Source: Thiohalorhabdus sp. Cl-TMA (GTDB taxonomy: Bacteria > Pseudomonadota > Gammaproteobacteria > Thiohalorhabdales > Thiohalorhabdaceae). Taken from it: a stretch of 64,000 bases of DNA. Both the position numbers and the translations under genes were made by a program. The notes under the pieces were generated by a model. The model saw only the letters and a program-made list of their open reading frames with translations. It was not told the origin of the DNA and did no database searches. The stretch is taken from positions 115,178-179,177 of the forward strand of contig NZ_JBGUAW010000009.1 in the NCBI RefSeq assembly GCF_041821045.1, written 5' to 3'. Below are positions 8,740 through 18,306 of this stretch, piece by piece (the stretch's first letter is position 1; every line of letters begins with the position of its first letter).

Positions 8740-10029
8740 ATGGCCATCAGCTCCATTCCAGAACTGCTAGAAGATCTGCGCGCCGGCAAGCAGGTGATTC
8801 TCATGGACGACGAGGACCGCGAGAACGAGGGGGATCTCGTCCTCGCCGCCGAGCACGCCACCGCCGAGCAGATCAATTTCATGGCCAAGTACGGCCGCGG
8901 CCTGATCTGTCTGGCCCTGACCCCGGACCAGACCGATCAGCTCGAGCTTCCCCTCATGGTGCGCAACCGCGATGCCAAGCACGCCACCAACTTCACCGTC
9001 TCCATCGAGGCAGCGGAAGGGGTGACCACGGGCATCTCCGCCGCGGACCGGGCCCACACCATCCAGACGGCCATCCGCGAGGATGCCGGCCCCGAGGACC
9101 TGGTGCAGCCGGGCCACGTCTTTCCGCTGCGGGCGGTTGAGGGCGGCGTGCTGACCCGGACCGGCCACACCGAGGCCTCCGTGGACTTGGCGCGGCTCGC
9201 GGGCATGGAGCCGGCGGGCGTGATCTGCGAGATCATGAACGACGACGGCACCATGGCCCGTCTGCCGGACCTGGAGACCTTCGCCGAGGAGCACGACCTC
9301 AAGATCGGTACCATCGCCGATCTGGTCCAGTATCGCATGGAGGCCGAGTCGCTGGTGCGCAAGGCGGTGGAAACGCGCCTGCCCACCGACCTCGGCGAAT
9401 TCCGCGTGGTGGCCTTCGAGTCCGATGTGGACGACCGCGAGCACGTGGCGCTGGTACTCGGCGACATCAACGACGGCGAGCCGGTGCTCACGCGCATGCA
9501 CTCGGAGTGCCTCACCGGCGACATCTTCGGCAGCCGCCGCTGCGACTGCCAGTCGCAGCTGCACGGCGCCATGGAGCAGATCGCCGCGGAGGGCCGGGGC
9601 GTCATCGTCTACCTGCGCCAGGAGGGCCGGGGCATCGGCCTCATCGACAAGCTGCGCGCCTACAACCTCCAGGACGACGGCCGGGATACCGTGGAGGCCA
9701 ACAGCGAGCTGGGCTACCAGGCGGATCTGCGCAACTACGGCGTAGGCGCGCAGATCCTGCGTCAGCTCGGCGTGCGTAAGCTCCGCCTGATGACCAACAA
9801 CCCCAAGAAGATCATCGGCCTCCGGGGCTACGGCCTGGAGGTGGTGGAGCGGGTGCCGCTGATCTGCGCCACGCATCCCGCCAACGAACGCTACCTGGCC
9901 GCCAAGCGCGACAAGCTCGGCCACATGCTTCCGCCCGAAGGCGAGCCCGTGGATACCCGGCGGGAGCGCGTGGACGCAACCATTCAACAAGAAGGCGCCA
10001 ATCGTGGAGGGGCGAATGAAGACCATTGA
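8740..10029 (+). CDS. ribBA: Bifunctional 3,4-dihydroxy-2-butanone-4-phosphate synthase / GTP cyclohydrolase II
   Basis: The 429-aa fusion supplies both precursors of the riboflavin pathway. The N-terminal RibB domain carries the acidic metal site [11 protein letters not shown] (residues 23-33). The C-terminal RibA domain (from about 215) has the three zinc cysteines in [16 protein letters not shown] (Cys257, Cys268, Cys270) and the GTP site RQEGRGIGL, so the cyclohydrolase half looks intact. Some proteobacterial RibBA proteins have a degenerate RibA half; this one does not. It overlaps ribH by 14 bases. Confidence 0.97.
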   Translation: MAISSIPELLEDLRAGKQVILMDDEDRENEGDLVLAAEHATAEQINFMAKYGRGLICLALTPDQTDQLELPLMVRNRDAKHATNFTVSIEAAEGVTTGISAADRAHTIQTAIREDAGPEDLVQPGHVFPLRAVEGGVLTRTGHTEASVDLARLAGMEPAGVICEIMNDDGTMARLPDLETFAEEHDLKIGTIADLVQYRMEAESLVRKAVETRLPTDLGEFRVVAFESDVDDREHVALVLGDINDGEPVLTRMHSECLTGDIFGSRRCDCQSQLHGAMEQIAAEGRGVIVYLRQEGRGIGLIDKLRAYNLQDDGRDTVEANSELGYQADLRNYGVGAQILRQLGVRKLRLMTNNPKKIIGLRGYGLEVVERVPLICATHPANERYLAAKRDKLGHMLPPEGEPVDTRRERVDATIQQEGANRGGANEDH

Positions 10030-10483
10030 GGGCCAGCTGGACGCGAGCGGTCTCCGCTTCGGCCTGGTCGCCAGCCGGTTCAACAGCCTGGTGGTGGACC
10101 ACATGGTGGGTGGGGCCGAGGACATCCTGGTCCGTAACGGGGCCAGCGGCGACGACCTGACTCTGGTCCGCGTGCCCGGCTCCTTCGAGATCCCCCTGGC
10201 GGCCCAGCGCATGGCCGCCAGCGGCCGCTTCGACGCGGTGATCGCCCTCGGCGCGGTGATCCGCGGATCCACGCCCCACTTCGACTACGTGGCCGCGGAG
10301 GTGAGCAAGGGGCTCGCCCAGGTGCAGATGGAGTCCGGAATCCCGGTGGGATACGGTATCATTACCACCGATACCCTGGAGCAGGCCATCGAGCGGGCCG
10401 GCACCAAGGCCGGCAACAAGGGTGCCGACGCCGCCATGGCGGCCATGGAGATGGTACGGGTCCTGGGGAAGTTCGAAGGCTGA
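10016..10483 (+). CDS. ribH: 6,7-dimethyl-8-ribityllumazine synthase
   Basis: The 155-aa RibH condenses the RibD and RibB products to lumazine and normally forms capsids or decamers. The start is ATG 10016, inside the end of ribBA, with GGAGGGG upstream, suggesting translational coupling. Motifs include ASRFN at the substrate site, [10 protein letters not shown], and [14 protein letters not shown] with the catalytic His. A very strong hairpin follows immediately after the stop. Confidence 0.97.
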   Translation: MKTIEGQLDASGLRFGLVASRFNSLVVDHMVGGAEDILVRNGASGDDLTLVRVPGSFEIPLAAQRMAASGRFDAVIALGAVIRGSTPHFDYVAAEVSKGLAQVQMESGIPVGYGIITTDTLEQAIERAGTKAGNKGADAAMAAMEMVRVLGKFEG

Positions 10484-10487
10484 CATA

Positions 10488-10519
10488 GGCCCGGGCTCCC
10501 GGAGCCGGGAGCCCGGGCC
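10488..10519 (+). terminator. Strong 13-bp hairpin after ribH
   Basis: GGCCCGGGCTCCC (10488-10500) pairs perfectly with GGGAGCCCGGGCC (10507-10519) around a 6-base loop. No T-run follows, so it may be a Rho-assisted end, a processing site or an mRNA-stabilising structure separating the rib genes from nusB. Confidence 0.5.
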
Positions 10520-10525
10520 CCGCTC

Positions 10526-10595
10526 GTCGCGGCCCGGATGGCCGCTCCCGCAATGGCCCGCGCGGCCAATGCAGGAGCGGTCGTCGTGGTCGCGG
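10526..10595. repeat. Two REP-like palindromes in the ribH-nusB gap
   Basis: GTCGCGGCC-n5-GGCCGCTCCC (10526-10549) matches, in reverse orientation, the palindromic element seen at 59933, 61487 and 62151. A degenerate forward copy (GGAGCGGTC...GTCGCGG, 10573-10595) follows. The head-to-tail arrangement resembles a REP doublet. Confidence 0.55.
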
Positions 10596-10679
10596 ATCGT
10601 CTATTGCCGGGCCGTCGTCCGACGACCCGTTTCCGAGATTCTTGGACAGAGTCCGTGCTCAGCAGGAATAATCCCGCCA

Positions 10680-11117
10680 ATGAATGAACGTCATCGCGCC
10701 CGCGAGGCCCTGGTTCAGGCCCTGTACCAGTGGAACTACAACCCGCTTGATCCCCGGGAGCTGGAGATGGAGTTCCTGGATGCCGGATATCTGGAAGGCA
10801 CGGAGCGGGGCTATTTCCAGCACCTGCTGCGCAAGGCCGTGGACCGCCACGAGGAGATCGACGGCCTGATCGCGCCGGCCATCATGCCCCGGCGCCTATC
10901 CGAGCTCACGGGCGTGGAGCAGGCCATCCTGCGCGCCGGGGTCTGCGAGCTCCTGGAGCGGGACGATGTCCCCTACCGGGTGGTGATCAACGAGGCGGTG
11001 GAGCTGGCCAAGTCCTTCGGCACCGACCAGGGGTACCGGTTCGTGAACGCCGTGCTCGACCGCATCGCCCGTGAGCGCCGGGCCGCCGAGGACGAGTCTC
11101 CCACCCATGACGGATAA
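10680..11117 (+). CDS. nusB: Transcription antitermination factor NusB
   Basis: The 145-aa all-helical NusB binds boxA RNA together with NusE (S10) in rRNA antitermination. The start is ATG 10680 (MNERHRAREALVQALYQW, the family N-terminus with the Arg-rich boxA-binding helix). The C-terminal segment PYRVVINEAVELAKSFGTDQGYRFVNAVLD is typical. It overlaps thiL by 11 bases, in the common ribH-nusB-thiL-pgpA order. Confidence 0.95.
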   Translation: MNERHRAREALVQALYQWNYNPLDPRELEMEFLDAGYLEGTERGYFQHLLRKAVDRHEEIDGLIAPAIMPRRLSELTGVEQAILRAGVCELLERDDVPYRVVINEAVELAKSFGTDQGYRFVNAVLDRIARERRAAEDESPTHDG

Positions 11118-12126
11118 GGGGGACTCCATCGGCCAAGCGGGGGAGTTCGCCCTCATAGACGCGCTCTTCAACCGCAGCCCCGCGCCGCCCGAGGAGGTCC
11201 ACGGCGGTATCGGCGACGACGCGGCCCTCCTCGCCGCCGCCGGCGGCGAGGACTGGGCCGCCGCGGTGGATACCGTGGAGGAGGGCGTGCACGCCCTGCC
11301 GGGCAGCGATCCGGAGGCGCTCGGCTGGAAGGCGGTGGCGGTCAACGTTTCCGACCTGGCCGCCATGGCCGCCCGGCCTCGGCACGCCCTGCTCGCCGCT
11401 TCCCTGCCGCGCTCCATGTCCCGGGAGCGCGCGGAGCGCCTGGCCGACGGACTGCAGGCGGCCCTGGAGGAATGGGAGGTTGTCCTGGTGGGCGGGGACA
11501 CTGTGGCCACGCCGGGGGCACTGTCTCTTTCCCTTACCCTGCTGGGGCGGGTGCCTCTTGCAAAAGCCCTGCGGCGAAGCGGTGCCCGTCCCGGTGACAC
11601 CGTCTACGTGACGGGCACCCTGGGCGATGCCGCCGCTGGCCTGGAGCTGCTCCGGGAGCCCCCGGAGGTCTGGCAGTCCGCCTACGATTGGCTGGTGGAG
11701 CGCCACCTCCGCCCCCGCCCGCCGCTCTCCTTCGGAATGGGGATCGGCGGCGAGGCCTCCGCGGCCATCGACGTGAGCGATGGCCTGCTCGCCGACCTGC
11801 GCCACATGGCGGCGGCCAGCGGGGTGGGCATCGAGATCGACGCGGCGCGGCTGCCGCTGTCCGCGCCCATGGGGGAATGGGCGTGGGCCACGGGACGGGA
11901 TCCGCTTCCCCTGGCGCTCTCCGGCGGCGAGGACTTCGAGCTGGTCTTCACCGCGGGCGAGGAGGCTTTCGAGGGCATCCATCGGGCGAAGTATCAGAAC
12001 GATACGCCCTTCACCGCCATCGGCCGGGTGACGGCCGAGCGGCCCGGAGCGGTCTTCGGGGACGGGGTCCCCGAGGCGGCAGGCGGCTACGATCACTTCG
12101 CCGAGCCCGGGCCGGCGGGCTCATGA
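11107..12126 (+). CDS. thiL: Thiamine-monophosphate kinase
   Basis: The 339-aa ThiL phosphorylates thiamine monophosphate to the active cofactor thiamine pyrophosphate. The start is ATG 11107, overlapping nusB by 11 bases. The ATP/Mg motif GGIGDDAALL (about 34-43) and the second metal loop VGGDTVATPG (about 129-138) are intact, and the C-terminal half has the PurM-like ALSGGEDFELVFT signature. Its stop overlaps the pgpA start as ATGA, implying coupled translation. Confidence 0.96.
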   Translation: MTDKGDSIGQAGEFALIDALFNRSPAPPEEVHGGIGDDAALLAAAGGEDWAAAVDTVEEGVHALPGSDPEALGWKAVAVNVSDLAAMAARPRHALLAASLPRSMSRERAERLADGLQAALEEWEVVLVGGDTVATPGALSLSLTLLGRVPLAKALRRSGARPGDTVYVTGTLGDAAAGLELLREPPEVWQSAYDWLVERHLRPRPPLSFGMGIGGEASAAIDVSDGLLADLRHMAAASGVGIEIDAARLPLSAPMGEWAWATGRDPLPLALSGGEDFELVFTAGEEAFEGIHRAKYQNDTPFTAIGRVTAERPGAVFGDGVPEAAGGYDHFAEPGPAGS

Positions 12127-12590
12127 AGCCCGTGGTCTGGCTCGCGGAGGGCCTGGGACTGGGCCGGATACCCCTGGCCCCGGGGACCTTCGGGACGCTA
12201 CTCGGCATTCCCCTGTACATGGTGCTTTCGGCGGCCCTGCCGTGGCACCTGTACCTGCTGGTGGTGCTGGCCGCTTTGCCCCTCCACGTCTGGATCTGCA
12301 GCGTGGGCGCGCGGGCATACGGCGTGGGCGATCCCTCGGGAATCGTCTGGGACGAGGTGGTGGGCATCCTCATCGCCCTGACCGCCGCACCACCGGGGTG
12401 GGCGCCCGTGGTGGCCGGCTTTATCGTCTTCCGGGCCTTTGATATTCTCAAACCATTTCCCATAAGCTGGCTGGATGCCCGGATTTCCGGGGGACTGGGC
12501 ATCATGCTCGACGATGTGGTGGCGGGATTCTACGCCCTGGCGACGCTCCAGGTCCTCTTCCACTGGTGGCCCTGGACCCTGGGTGACTGA
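12123..12590 (+). CDS. pgpA: Phosphatidylglycerophosphatase A
   Basis: The 155-aa membrane enzyme dephosphorylates phosphatidylglycerophosphate to phosphatidylglycerol. The start is ATG 12123 in an ATGA overlap with thiL. Conserved features are GLGRIPLAPGTFGTL near the N-terminus, WDEVVG (catalytic acidic residues) and FRAFDILKPFPI, with about four hydrophobic segments. It is the last gene of the nusB-thiL-pgpA unit. Confidence 0.95.
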   Translation: MKPVVWLAEGLGLGRIPLAPGTFGTLLGIPLYMVLSAALPWHLYLLVVLAALPLHVWICSVGARAYGVGDPSGIVWDEVVGILIALTAAPPGWAPVVAGFIVFRAFDILKPFPISWLDARISGGLGIMLDDVVAGFYALATLQVLFHWWPWTLGD

Positions 12591-12676
12591 AGCCCGCCCC
12601 GCGTGACCGGGAGGCCCTCGCCATTTACGGACATGCCGTCTTTCATGTCCCCGGAGATGTCCCCGATCCCTGGCTG

Positions 12677-13564
12677 GTGGCCCGCTTGGCGCGGCTGCGG
12701 ACAATCGCCGCCCTGGCCGGATACCCGGAGGGTACGGCGGACACGGTCGGGCCGCGCCTGCGGGTATTCGTCGGGGATGGGAACGGCGCGGGCGGGGCCG
12801 GCACACCGATGGTTCTCGACGGCCTAACCGTGGCGGAATGGGCCCGCGATGGCGGGGGCCTGGCGGTGTGGATCTCGCAGCCCGATCTGGCCGAGGAGGC
12901 GCTGGTGGGCGCCCTGACGGCCACCGGGTTCAACCCGCGCCGGGCGGGACGGTTCAGTGCCGTGGCGCCGGACGAGCGGAGCCTGCGCGCCCGGCTCCCG
13001 GAAGGGGCCGCGGTGGAGCCCGGACTACCCGGGGAATGGTGGGTGGACGGCGCCGAAGGGGCCGACCACCCGTGGCTGGACCCGGACCTGCGGGCACCGG
13101 AGCGCCACCTGGGGCGGCGCCTGCAGAGGAAGGGGAAGATGATCGCCACCGCCGAATCCTGCACCGGCGGGGGCGTGGCCGAACGGCTGACCGCCGTGCC
13201 CGGGAGCTCCGCGTACGTGGACCGCGGCTGGGTTACCTATACCAACGCCGCCAAGCGGGAGCAGCTCGGCGTTGGTGAAGACCTGCTCGCTGCCCACGGC
13301 GCGGTGAGCGACCCCGTGGCGCGGGCCATGGCGACGGGCGCGCTGGCGGGCTCGCGGGCCCAGCTCGCGGTATCCGTGACCGGGATCGCCGGCCCCTCCG
13401 GGGGCTCGCCCGAGAAGCCCGTGGGCACGGTCTGGATCGGGGTGGCCGCCGGCGATGGCGAGGCGGAGGCCCGTCATCAGGTGCTGTCCGGGCCGAGAGG
13501 GGCGGTGCGCTGGCGAACCGTGAACGCCGCCATCGCCTTCGCCCTGGATCGCGTGGAGGCATAG
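12677..13564 (+). CDS. CinA C-terminal (PncC-like) domain protein with an unrecognised N-terminal domain
   Basis: The last 160 residues are a CinA/PncC domain, as in nicotinamide-nucleotide amidohydrolases that recycle NMN: AESCTGGGVAERLTAVPGSS, YTNAAKREQLGV and GIAGPSGGSPEKPVGTVWIG are all present. The first 135 residues match no family I recognise. They are not the MoeA/MogA-like domain of full CinA. Listed from GTG 12677 (295 aa), but the same frame stays open with coding-like codons back to CTG 12587, just after an in-frame stop at 12584-12586, so the true protein may have about 30 more residues. Lying just before recA is a common place for cinA/pncC. Deamidase function is likely; the N-terminal role is unknown. 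Confidence 0.85.
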   Translation: MARLARLRTIAALAGYPEGTADTVGPRLRVFVGDGNGAGGAGTPMVLDGLTVAEWARDGGGLAVWISQPDLAEEALVGALTATGFNPRRAGRFSAVAPDERSLRARLPEGAAVEPGLPGEWWVDGAEGADHPWLDPDLRAPERHLGRRLQRKGKMIATAESCTGGGVAERLTAVPGSSAYVDRGWVTYTNAAKREQLGVGEDLLAAHGAVSDPVARAMATGALAGSRAQLAVSVTGIAGPSGGSPEKPVGTVWIGVAAGDGEAEARHQVLSGPRGAVRWRTVNAAIAFALDRVEA

Positions 13565-13664
13565 CCCGAAAAGGCCGCGAGAAGCCGGCGGCGCGCGGCT
13601 CCACCACCGGCAGAGGGGCCCCAGCCGCGAGGGATGGCGGCTTGCGGGGCGGACGGCGAAAAAT

Positions 13665-13705
13665 GTTTTGGGTTTGTTCTCAAAACGGCCCATATGGGGT
13701 ACAGT
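13665..13705 (+). promoter_or_regulatory. Candidate recA control region with a 6-10-6 inverted repeat
   Basis: GTTTTG (13665-13670) and CAAAAC (13681-13686) form an inverted repeat with a 10-base spacer, the geometry of a LexA-type operator, though not the E. coli CTGT/ACAG sequence. TTGGGT (13668) with CATATG (13691) at 17-base spacing, or TACAGT at 13700, could be promoter hexamers; all are weak. A perfect CCCATATGGG palindrome covers 13689-13698. Confidence 0.35.
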
Positions 13706-13766
13706 CTTGAGGATACCCGAACCGCATTTCCGCGCGCCGCGCGGATGATTTCAAAAGGTGGTGGCC

Positions 13767-14888
13767 ATGGATTCGGAGAAGCAGAAAGCGCTCGATTCGG
13801 CGATCAAGAATATCGACCGGCAGTTCGGCAAGGGCTCGGTCATGCGCCTGGGCGACCAGGAGGCTTTCGACGTCCCGGTGACCTCCTCGGGCTCCCTGAA
13901 CCTGGATATCGCCATGGGCGTGGGTGGCTATCCCCGGGGCCGTGTGGTGGAGATCTACGGTCCGGAGTCCTCCGGCAAGACCACGCTGACCCTGCATGCC
14001 TTGGCCGAGGCCCAGAAGGCCGGCGGCGTGGCGGCGTTCATCGACGCCGAGCATGCCCTGGACCCCAGCTACGCCCGCAAGCTGGGCGTGAACGTGGACG
14101 AGCTGCTGGTCTCGCAGCCCGATACCGGCGAGCAGGCCCTGGAGATCGCCGACATGCTGGTGCGCTCCGGCGCCGTGCACGCGGTGGTGATCGACTCGGT
14201 GGCGGCGCTGGTGCCCAAGGCCGAGATCGAGGGCGAGATGGGCGATTCCCACGTGGGCCTGCAGGCACGCCTGCTCTCCCAGGCCCTGCGCAAGCTCACC
14301 GGGTCCATCAACAACTCCAAGACCACGGTGTTCTTCATCAACCAGATCCGCATGAAGATCGGCGTGATGTTCGGCAGCCCGGAGACCACCACCGGCGGCA
14401 ACGCCCTCAAGTTCTACTCTGCCGTGCGCCTGGACATCCGCCGCACCGGGGCCATCAAGCAGGGCGAAGAGGTCCTGGGGAACCATACCCGGGTCAAGGT
14501 GATCAAGAACAAGGTGGCCCCGCCGTTCCGCGAGGCCGAGTTCGACATCCTCTACGGCGAGGGCGTCTCCCGGGAGAGCGAGATCATCGACCTGGGCGTG
14601 GAGCACGGCCTGATCGAGAAGTCCGGAGCCTGGTACTCCTACAACGGCGAGCGCATCGGCCAGGGCAAGCAGAACGTCCGGCAATTCCTCAAGGACAACC
14701 CGGAGATGGCGTCGGAGCTGGAAGGCAAGATCCGCGAGGCGGCCGGACTCACCGGCTCGGGCGCGGAATCCGGCGCCGAGGCTTCCGGCTCGGGCGATAC
14801 CGGGGCCAAGTCCGCCGGGTCCAAGAAGGCCGGGAAAGCGTCCGATGAGGGCGAGACCGGTGGCAAGGCGGAGCAGGAGCAGGCCTGA
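13767..14888 (+). CDS. recA: Recombinase RecA
   Basis: The 373-aa RecA pairs homologous DNA and drives LexA self-cleavage. The Walker A motif [10 protein letters not shown], Walker [10 protein letters not shown], loop L1 [10 protein letters not shown] and loop L2 [17 protein letters not shown] are all present. ATG 13767 is preferred over GTG 13758/13761 because the family N-terminus follows it, with AAAAGG upstream. The C-terminal 45 residues are a low-complexity Gly/Ser/Lys/Glu tail, longer and more repetitive than in E. coli. recX follows after 73 bases. Confidence 0.98.
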   Translation: MDSEKQKALDSAIKNIDRQFGKGSVMRLGDQEAFDVPVTSSGSLNLDIAMGVGGYPRGRVVEIYGPESSGKTTLTLHALAEAQKAGGVAAFIDAEHALDPSYARKLGVNVDELLVSQPDTGEQALEIADMLVRSGAVHAVVIDSVAALVPKAEIEGEMGDSHVGLQARLLSQALRKLTGSINNSKTTVFFINQIRMKIGVMFGSPETTTGGNALKFYSAVRLDIRRTGAIKQGEEVLGNHTRVKVIKNKVAPPFREAEFDILYGEGVSRESEIIDLGVEHGLIEKSGAWYSYNGERIGQGKQNVRQFLKDNPEMASELEGKIREAAGLTGSGAESGAEASGSGDTGAKSAGSKKAGKASDEGETGGKAEQEQA

Positions 14889-14961
14889 CACCCGGTGAGA
14901 TCCGCCGGTATCCGGGGCCGGGGGGCTGCCGGGTGTCGGTAGACGAGGCGGAGGTTCCGCG

Positions 14962-15453
14962 TTGGACGAGCGTGAAGGCCAGTTCGACGAGGCCGTTGAG
15001 GCGGCCTACGCCCAGGCCCTCAAGCTCTTGGTGCGCCGGGAGCACAGCCGCCGAGAGCTCGCCCGCAAGCTCGTGGAGCGGGACCATCCCCGGCCCGCCG
15101 CGGATGCGGCCCTGGACCGGCTGGAGGCGGAAGGCGCCCAGTCGGACCAGCGCTTCGCCGAGGAATACGCCCGTGCCCGTTTCGCCAAGGGGTACGGTCC
15201 CCGCCGGGTGGAGGCGGAGCTCCGCGAGCACGGCATCGGCCCCGAGGGAATGGCGCACGCCGCCCTGGAGCGCGGGGAGGAGCGGAGCCTGGCGGCGGCA
15301 CAGCTCGCCAAACGGTTCGGGGACGCGCCCCCGGCCGACGCCCGGGAACGGGCCAAGCGGACCCGTTACCTCCAGCAGCGCGGCTTCGATCCGGAGGTTT
15401 GCGCCCGGCTGCTCCGGGACGCCGGAAACCCGGAGGAGGAAGCGGGTTTCTAA
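14962..15453 (+). CDS. recX: Regulatory protein RecX
   Basis: The 163-aa all-helical RecX caps and limits RecA filaments. The start is TTG 14962, with GGAGGT 11 bases before it. Three tandem RecX helical repeats are visible, with LLVRREHSRRELARKL, RFAEEYARARFAKGYGPRRVEAEL and TRYLQQRGFDPEVC as landmarks. Its place immediately downstream of recA is standard. Confidence 0.93.
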   Translation: MDEREGQFDEAVEAAYAQALKLLVRREHSRRELARKLVERDHPRPAADAALDRLEAEGAQSDQRFAEEYARARFAKGYGPRRVEAELREHGIGPEGMAHAALERGEERSLAAAQLAKRFGDAPPADARERAKRTRYLQQRGFDPEVCARLLRDAGNPEEEAGF

Positions 15454-15490
15454 ATACAATCAGGGTGCGTAGTGTCCAAAGGGCACTTGG

Positions 15491-15520
15491 CGGGCGGAGT
15501 CACGTTGGTGGCTCCGCCCG
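15491..15520 (+). terminator. Hairpin after recX
   Basis: CGGGCGGAG (15491-15499) pairs with CTCCGCCCG (15512-15520) around a 12-base loop. No T-run follows. It lies between recX and alaS and probably ends the recA-recX transcript or insulates alaS. Confidence 0.4.
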
Positions 15521-15586
15521 TCCGCGCCTTGCGCCTGCTGCCGGGGCGTACCATATCCCCCCATAGGATTGCGGAAGAGGCCCGTT

Positions 15587-18232
15587 ATGGAAGGCGCCGA
15601 GATACGTAGAAAGTTTCTGGAGTTCTTCGCCGGTCGAGACCACGAGGTGGTCCCGAGCGCTTCGCTCGTGCCCCAGAACGACCCCACGCTGCTGTTCACC
15701 AACGCCGGCATGGTCCAATTCAAGGATGTGTTCCTGGGCCGCGAGCATCGCGGCTACACACGTGCGGTGACCAGCCAGCGCTGTCTGCGCGCCGGCGGCA
15801 AGCACAACGACCTGGAGAATGTGGGGCACACCGCCCGGCACCACACCTTCTTCGAGATGCTGGGCAATTTCTCCTTCGGCGATTACTTCAAGCGGGAGGC
15901 CATCCAGCACGCCTGGGCCTTTCTGACCGAGGAGCTCGGCCTGCCCGAGGAGAAGCTCTTCGTCACGGTGTACACCGAGGACGAGGAAGCGGCGCGCATC
16001 TGGCTCGACGAGATGCACATCGATCCGGAGCGCTTCGCCTACGTGGGCGCCGCGGACAACTTCTGGGCCATGGGTGACACGGGGCCCTGCGGCCCCTGCT
16101 CGGAGATCTTCTACGACCACGGCCCCGAGCTTCCCGGCGCGCCGCCCGGCTCCGGAGAGGACGAGGGCGACCGCTACGTGGAGATCTGGAACCTCGTCTT
16201 CATGCAGTACAACCGGGACGGGGATGGCACCCTCCATGACCTGCCCAACCCCAACATCGACACCGGCATGGGGCTGGAGCGCATCGCCGCGGTCATGGAA
16301 GGGGTGCATAACAACTTCGACACGGACCTCTTCCTGCCGCTGATCCACCAGGCCGCCGAGCAGGCGGGGGTGCGCTACAACGAGTCCGATGCCACGGACG
16401 TGAGCCTGCGCGTGATCGCTGACCACATCCGCGCCTGCGCCTTCCTCATCGCCGACGGCGTGATTCCCTCCAACGAAGGGCGGGGCTACGTGCTGCGCCG
16501 CATCATCAGGCGCGCCGCCCGGCACGGCCGGATGCTGGGCATTCAGGGCGCCTTCTTCCACCAGCTGGTGCAGCCGCTGGTGGATGCCATGGGCCACCAC
16601 TTCACCGAGCTGGACGAGCAGCGGGCCACCATCGAGCGGGTCCTCAAGATCGAGGAGGAGCGCTTCGCGGCTACGCTTACCGAGGGCCTGGCCCACCTGG
16701 ACGAGGTGATCCGCAGCCTCCCCGCCGACGCCGCGCAGATCCCCGGCGAGGCCGCATTCCGGCTCTACGATACTTACGGCTTCCCGCTCGACCTTACCGA
16801 GGACATCGCGCGGGAGCGGGGCCTGTCCGTGGACAACGCCGGCTTCGATGAGCACATGGCGGAGCAGAAGGCGCGCGCTCGGGCCTCCTGGGGAGGCTCC
16901 GGCGAGGAGCAGGTGCCGCAGGCCTATTACGAGCTCCTGGAAAACCACCAGGGCACCGAATTCCTCGGCTACCAGTCCCTGAGCGCCGAGGCCAGCCTGG
17001 GCGGCATCCTCAAGGACGACGCCTGCTTCAAGGAGCTGAACGCCGGCGAGGAGGCGGTGCTGGTCCTCAACCAGACGCCCTTTTACGGGGAGTCCGGCGG
17101 CCAGGTGGGTGACACGGGCCGCATCACCACCTCCGAGGCGGAGTTCGTGGTAACCGACACCCAGGTGCCGCTGCCGGGCCTGGTGGCCCATGTGGGGCGG
17201 CTGGAGCGCGGCCGGCTGAACACCGGCGACACGGTGCACTGCGAGGTGAACGAGAGCGCCCGGCATGCCACCGCCTACAACCATTCGGCCACCCACCTCC
17301 TGCACGCCGCCCTGCGCCACCAGCTCGGCGACCACGTGCGCCAGATGGGCTCCCTGGTGGAGCCGGACCGCCTGCGGTTCGACTTCAGCCACTATGAGGG
17401 GCTAACCGCGGACCAGCTGCGCACCATCGAGAACGAAGTGAACCGCCACATCCGCGCCAACTACGATGTGAGCGCCGACTGGATGACCCTCGACCAGGCC
17501 CAGGGCAAGGGCGCCATCGCCTTCTTCGACGAGAAGTACGGCGAACAGGTGCGGGTCATAACCATGGGGTCGGCCTCCATGGAGCTGTGCGGCGGCACCC
17601 ACGTGTCCCGCACCGGCAACATCGGCCTGTTCAAGATTGTCGAGGAGACCGGCATCGCCGCCGGGGTGCGGCGGATCGAGGCCCTCACTGGCCAGGAGGC
17701 GATCAACCACGTGCAGGCCCAAGAGGATCAGATCGGCCGCATCGCCGGCATGCTCAAGGGCACGCGGTCCGATGCCGGGGACCGGGTGGCCGAGCTGGTG
17801 GAGCGCTCCCGGGATCTGGAGAAGGAGGTGGAGCGGCTCAAGAGCAAGCTCGCTACCGCGGCCAGCGGCGATCTGCTCGACAACGTCCGGGAGATCGGCG
17901 GCATCAAGGTGCTCGCCGCCGCGCTCGAGGGCCAGGACCCCAAGTCCCTCCGGCAGACCGTGGACCAGCTCAAGCAGAAGCTCGGCTCCGGGGTCATCGT
18001 CCTCGGCGTGCCCGATCCGGAGAAGGGTAAGGTGAGCCTCATCGCCGGTGTTACCGACGATCTCACCGATCGCTTCTCCGCCGGCGACCTGGTGAACCAG
18101 GTGGCCGAGGGCGTGGGCGGCAAGGGCGGCGGGCGCGCCGACATGGCCCAGGCCGGCGGCAAGGAGCCGGAGAAGCTGGATTCCGCTTTGGAGCGGGTAG
18201 GCGAGTACGTGGAAGGCTGCCTGGCCACCTGA
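15587..18232 (+). CDS. alaS: Alanyl-tRNA synthetase
   Basis: The 881-aa class II synthetase charges tRNA-Ala. The start is ATG 15587 with GAAGAGG upstream, rather than the in-frame TTG 15569. It has the class II catalytic core (residues 1 to about 240), the tRNA-binding domain, the editing domain with HSATH (about residue 565) and CGGTH (about 667) zinc/editing motifs, and a C-terminal coiled-coil/C-Ala region ending in the glycine-rich [17 protein letters not shown] segment. It follows recA-recX, as in many gammaproteobacteria. Confidence 0.98.
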   Translation: MEGAEIRRKFLEFFAGRDHEVVPSASLVPQNDPTLLFTNAGMVQFKDVFLGREHRGYTRAVTSQRCLRAGGKHNDLENVGHTARHHTFFEMLGNFSFGDYFKREAIQHAWAFLTEELGLPEEKLFVTVYTEDEEAARIWLDEMHIDPERFAYVGAADNFWAMGDTGPCGPCSEIFYDHGPELPGAPPGSGEDEGDRYVEIWNLVFMQYNRDGDGTLHDLPNPNIDTGMGLERIAAVMEGVHNNFDTDLFLPLIHQAAEQAGVRYNESDATDVSLRVIADHIRACAFLIADGVIPSNEGRGYVLRRIIRRAARHGRMLGIQGAFFHQLVQPLVDAMGHHFTELDEQRATIERVLKIEEERFAATLTEGLAHLDEVIRSLPADAAQIPGEAAFRLYDTYGFPLDLTEDIARERGLSVDNAGFDEHMAEQKARARASWGGSGEEQVPQAYYELLENHQGTEFLGYQSLSAEASLGGILKDDACFKELNAGEEAVLVLNQTPFYGESGGQVGDTGRITTSEAEFVVTDTQVPLPGLVAHVGRLERGRLNTGDTVHCEVNESARHATAYNHSATHLLHAALRHQLGDHVRQMGSLVEPDRLRFDFSHYEGLTADQLRTIENEVNRHIRANYDVSADWMTLDQAQGKGAIAFFDEKYGEQVRVITMGSASMELCGGTHVSRTGNIGLFKIVEETGIAAGVRRIEALTGQEAINHVQAQEDQIGRIAGMLKGTRSDAGDRVAELVERSRDLEKEVERLKSKLATAASGDLLDNVREIGGIKVLAAALEGQDPKSLRQTVDQLKQKLGSGVIVLGVPDPEKGKVSLIAGVTDDLTDRFSAGDLVNQVAEGVGGKGGGRADMAQAGGKEPEKLDSALERVGEYVEGCLAT

Positions 18233-18266
18233 CCGGGCAGGCACCGGCAAAGACTGCCATCGGGAG

Positions 18267-18297
18267 CGGGCAGCCTTGGGGCTGCCCGTTTGCGTTT
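18267..18297 (+). terminator. Intrinsic terminator of alaS
   Basis: CGGGCAGCC (18267-18275) and GGCTGCCCG (18280-18288) form a 9-bp stem with a TTGG loop, followed by TTTGCGTTT. It lies between the convergent alaS and ycaO genes. Confidence 0.7.
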
Positions 18298-18306
18298 CGG
18301 GCCGGG

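Noticed and set aside
13565..13766. E. coli-type LexA box (CTGT-n8-ACAG) at recA
   Set aside because: No such sequence found; only a different 6-10-6 inverted repeat is present and is reported as a weak candidate.
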